A stretch of 7,803 nt of DNA. It comes from Dysgonamonadaceae bacterium. Lineage in GTDB: Bacteria > Bacteroidota > Bacteroidia > Bacteroidales > Azobacteroidaceae. A program made the position numbers and the translations under genes. Of the stretch, positions 6,913 through 7,803 are shown in pieces (position 1 is the first letter of the stretch; each line of letters starts with the position of its first letter). The notes beneath the pieces were generated by a model, which saw only the letters and a list, made by a program, of their open reading frames with translations, was not told the DNA's origin and searched no databases. The stretch is from positions 1-7,803 of the forward strand of contig JAIRSN010000070.1 of assembly GCA_031255425.1 (NCBI GenBank), written 5' to 3'.

Positions 6913-7605
6913 TCAGGCAATGGCCACCGTAAAGATGCTTATTTTTATATTTTTACTTCTGAAAAGGGCTTTTGCACACGCTTCCAGCGTAGCTCCGGTA
7001 GTCAGGACGTCGTCCACCAGCAAAACATGCTTATCTTCAAACAAATCAACTTGTTTGAGATCGAAAATACCCTGCGTATTTTTCCAGCGATCGAACACGC
7101 CTTTCGTTGTCTGGCTCACATTTGCTCTTTTCCGGTAAAGGTTTTTCGTGTGCAACGGGATATGGGTAACGGCGGAAATCCCTTGCGCCACCACTTCGGA
7201 CTGGTTAAACCCCCGCTTTCGCAATTTCTTCCGGTGCAAAGGCACGGGCACGATAAAATCAATATCCTGAAAAAAACCGGAAGGCAACATTTCCTTCGCC
7301 GCATAGCTGCCGATCCATTTACCCAGGTAAATATTCCCCCTGTATTTAATTTCGGCGACCAATTTTTGCCCCAATCCGGATTTGTTATAATATAGGAAGG
7401 AAGAAGCCCTGACCACCGGGATTTTTCCAAGAAGCCGGTCGGAAGCTCTATTCTCCGGATTCAAATGATAATTGGTTTTCGGAAGGTTCAGGACGCAACC
7501 CAGGCAGAAAAAACGTTCCGCCTCAATCAAAGCCTCTGAACAGCCAACACATAACTCCGGATAAAAAAGGGAAAACAAATTTTTGAACAGGTTCATCGGT
7601 TGCAT
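6913..7605 (-). CDS. ComF family protein (phosphoribosyltransferase-like, zinc finger)
   Basis: A 230-residue cytoplasmic protein of the ComF/GntX family, linked in several bacteria to uptake or processing of transformed DNA; the biochemical activity is not settled. An N-terminal zinc finger is visible (CVGC at 19-22, CLGC at 34-37), followed by the phosphoribosyltransferase fold: the family signature VPVPLHRKKLRKRGFNQSE (119-137), then VSQTTKGVFDRWKNTQGIF (163-181) and the PRPP-binding loop VLLVDDVLTTGAT (194-206). The frame stays open up to the window end, but codons above 7605 run across the promoters and the tRNA and are not protein-like. ATG 7603-7605 has A-rich sequence before it; ATG 7594-7596 (MNLFKNLF) is an equally good start. 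TGA stop at 6913-6915. It has its own promoter and is 171 nt from pyrE. Confidence 0.92.
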   Translation of the reverse strand: MQPMNLFKNLFSLFYPELCVGCSEALIEAERFFCLGCVLNLPKTNYHLNPENRASDRLLGKIPVVRASSFLYYNKSGLGQKLVAEIKYRGNIYLGKWIGSYAAKEMLPSGFFQDIDFIVPVPLHRKKLRKRGFNQSEVVAQGISAVTHIPLHTKNLYRKRANVSQTTKGVFDRWKNTQGIFDLKQVDLFEDKHVLLVDDVLTTGATLEACAKALFRSKNIKISIFTVAIA

Positions 7606-7645
7606 TTTGATCAGAATTTCGGTTAAGCAAATAAAATAAACAGCG

Positions 7646-7677
7646 CAAAAGTAAATATTATTCCGATAATTTTGAAA
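7646..7677 (-). promoter_or_regulatory. Predicted comF promoter
   Basis: On the minus strand, TACTTTTG at 7653-7646 is an exact TAnnTTTG -7 box. TTTC at 7677-7674, separated by 20 nt, is a one-mismatch -33 element. Transcription would begin near 7639, about 35 nt before the comF ATG. The -7 region shares the 10-mer TTACTTTTGC with the pyrE promoter. Confidence 0.7.
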
Positions 7678-7703
7678 AAGCTCAAGAAAAAAATGTATAT
7701 TTG
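7671..7703 (+). promoter_or_regulatory. Predicted promoter of tRNA-Leu
   Basis: TTTG at 7671-7674 and TATATTTG at 7696-7703 match the Bacteroidota -33 (TTTG) and -7 (TAnnTTTG) elements exactly, 21 nt apart. The tRNA begins 15 nt after the -7 box, so the 5' leader should be only several bases long. The -33 element shares base 7674 with that of the divergent comF promoter. Confidence 0.8.
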
Positions 7704-7717
7704 CACTCCTTTTCAAA

Positions 7718-7803
7718 GCCCAGGTGGTGAAATTGGTAGACACGCTACTTTGAGGGGGTAGTGCCGGTTTTCGGCGTGTGGGTTCAAATCCCGTCCTGGG
7801 CAC
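7718..7803 (+). tRNA. tRNA-Leu, anticodon GAG
   Basis: A class II tRNA folds cleanly. The acceptor stem GCCCAGG (7718-7724) pairs with CCTGGGC (7795-7801). The D arm is GTG-loop-CAC. The anticodon stem CTACT (7745-7749) pairs with GGTAG (7757-7761) around the loop TTGAGGG, with anticodon GAG at 7752-7754, reading CUC/CUU. A long variable arm with CCG-TTTT-CGG follows, then a T arm with TTCAAAT in the loop. A7802 is the discriminator; C7803 may be the first base of an encoded CCA cut off by the window edge. The long variable arm and the anticodon both indicate leucine. Confidence 0.97.

Noticed and set aside
7606..7803. N-terminal extension of comF up to the window end
   Set aside because: The extra 66 codons run antisense to the tRNA-Leu and through both promoters, and add no ComF-like sequence. 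The family starts just before the first CxxC zinc-binding pair.
1..7803. Mobile element, CRISPR array, toxin-antitoxin or defence genes
   Set aside because: I found no transposase, integrase, terminal inverted repeats, spaced repeats or target-site duplications. A tRNA gene is present, but no integrase or attachment-site repeat is visible within the window.

Overview
The window looks like chromosomal DNA from a member of the Bacteroidota, most likely order Bacteroidales. Three things point there. Three putative promoters carry the TAnnTTTG -7 box typical of this phylum. Starts are preceded by A-rich sequence rather than clear Shine-Dalgarno sites. The proteins (a DUF6261-like protein, an ArgH with the Bacteroidales-type N-terminus, a Rieske-like lipoprotein starting CDDRLYTPIP) resemble families common in that order. 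I cannot support a genus. Most of the window is housekeeping DNA with no sign of a mobile element, CRISPR array or defence island.

Layout. Bases 1-399 (+) are the 3' end of a DUF6261-like gene with a C-terminal Ig-like domain. It converges on a hairpin/T-tract terminator (421-451) that serves the minus-strand genes. From 6741 down to 483, five minus-strand reading frames are packed with almost no space: pyrE, an SRPBCC-domain gene, argH fused in frame to a Rieske-like lipoprotein, a PhoA-type alkaline phosphatase, and argS. Spacings are 3 nt, a 32-nt overlap, 14 nt and 10 nt. They are probably one operon, starting at a TAnnTTTG promoter (-7 box 6784-6791) and ending at the 421-451 terminator. 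Upstream, comF (6913-7605, minus) and a tRNA-Leu(GAG) (7718 to the window end, plus) are divergent, and their predicted -33 elements overlap in a 112-bp intergenic region. No gene-free stretch exceeds about 170 bp. The longest, 6742-6912, holds the pyrE promoter, a 20-nt perfect palindrome and a weak hairpin behind comF.

How the genes relate. PyrE makes OMP in pyrimidine synthesis, ArgH performs the last step of arginine synthesis, and ArgS charges arginine to tRNA. Pyrimidine and arginine synthesis both draw on carbamoyl phosphate, so shared transcription is metabolically plausible, though this is inference. The phosphatase and the lipoprotein are envelope proteins with no obvious link to the rest.

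The most unusual feature is the argH reading frame. It has no stop where ArgH should end, and it runs directly into a lipoprotein signal peptide and a Rieske-like domain whose metal ligands are not canonical. It could be a real fusion processed by signal peptidase II, two nested genes with an internal start, or a one-base indel merging two overlapping genes.
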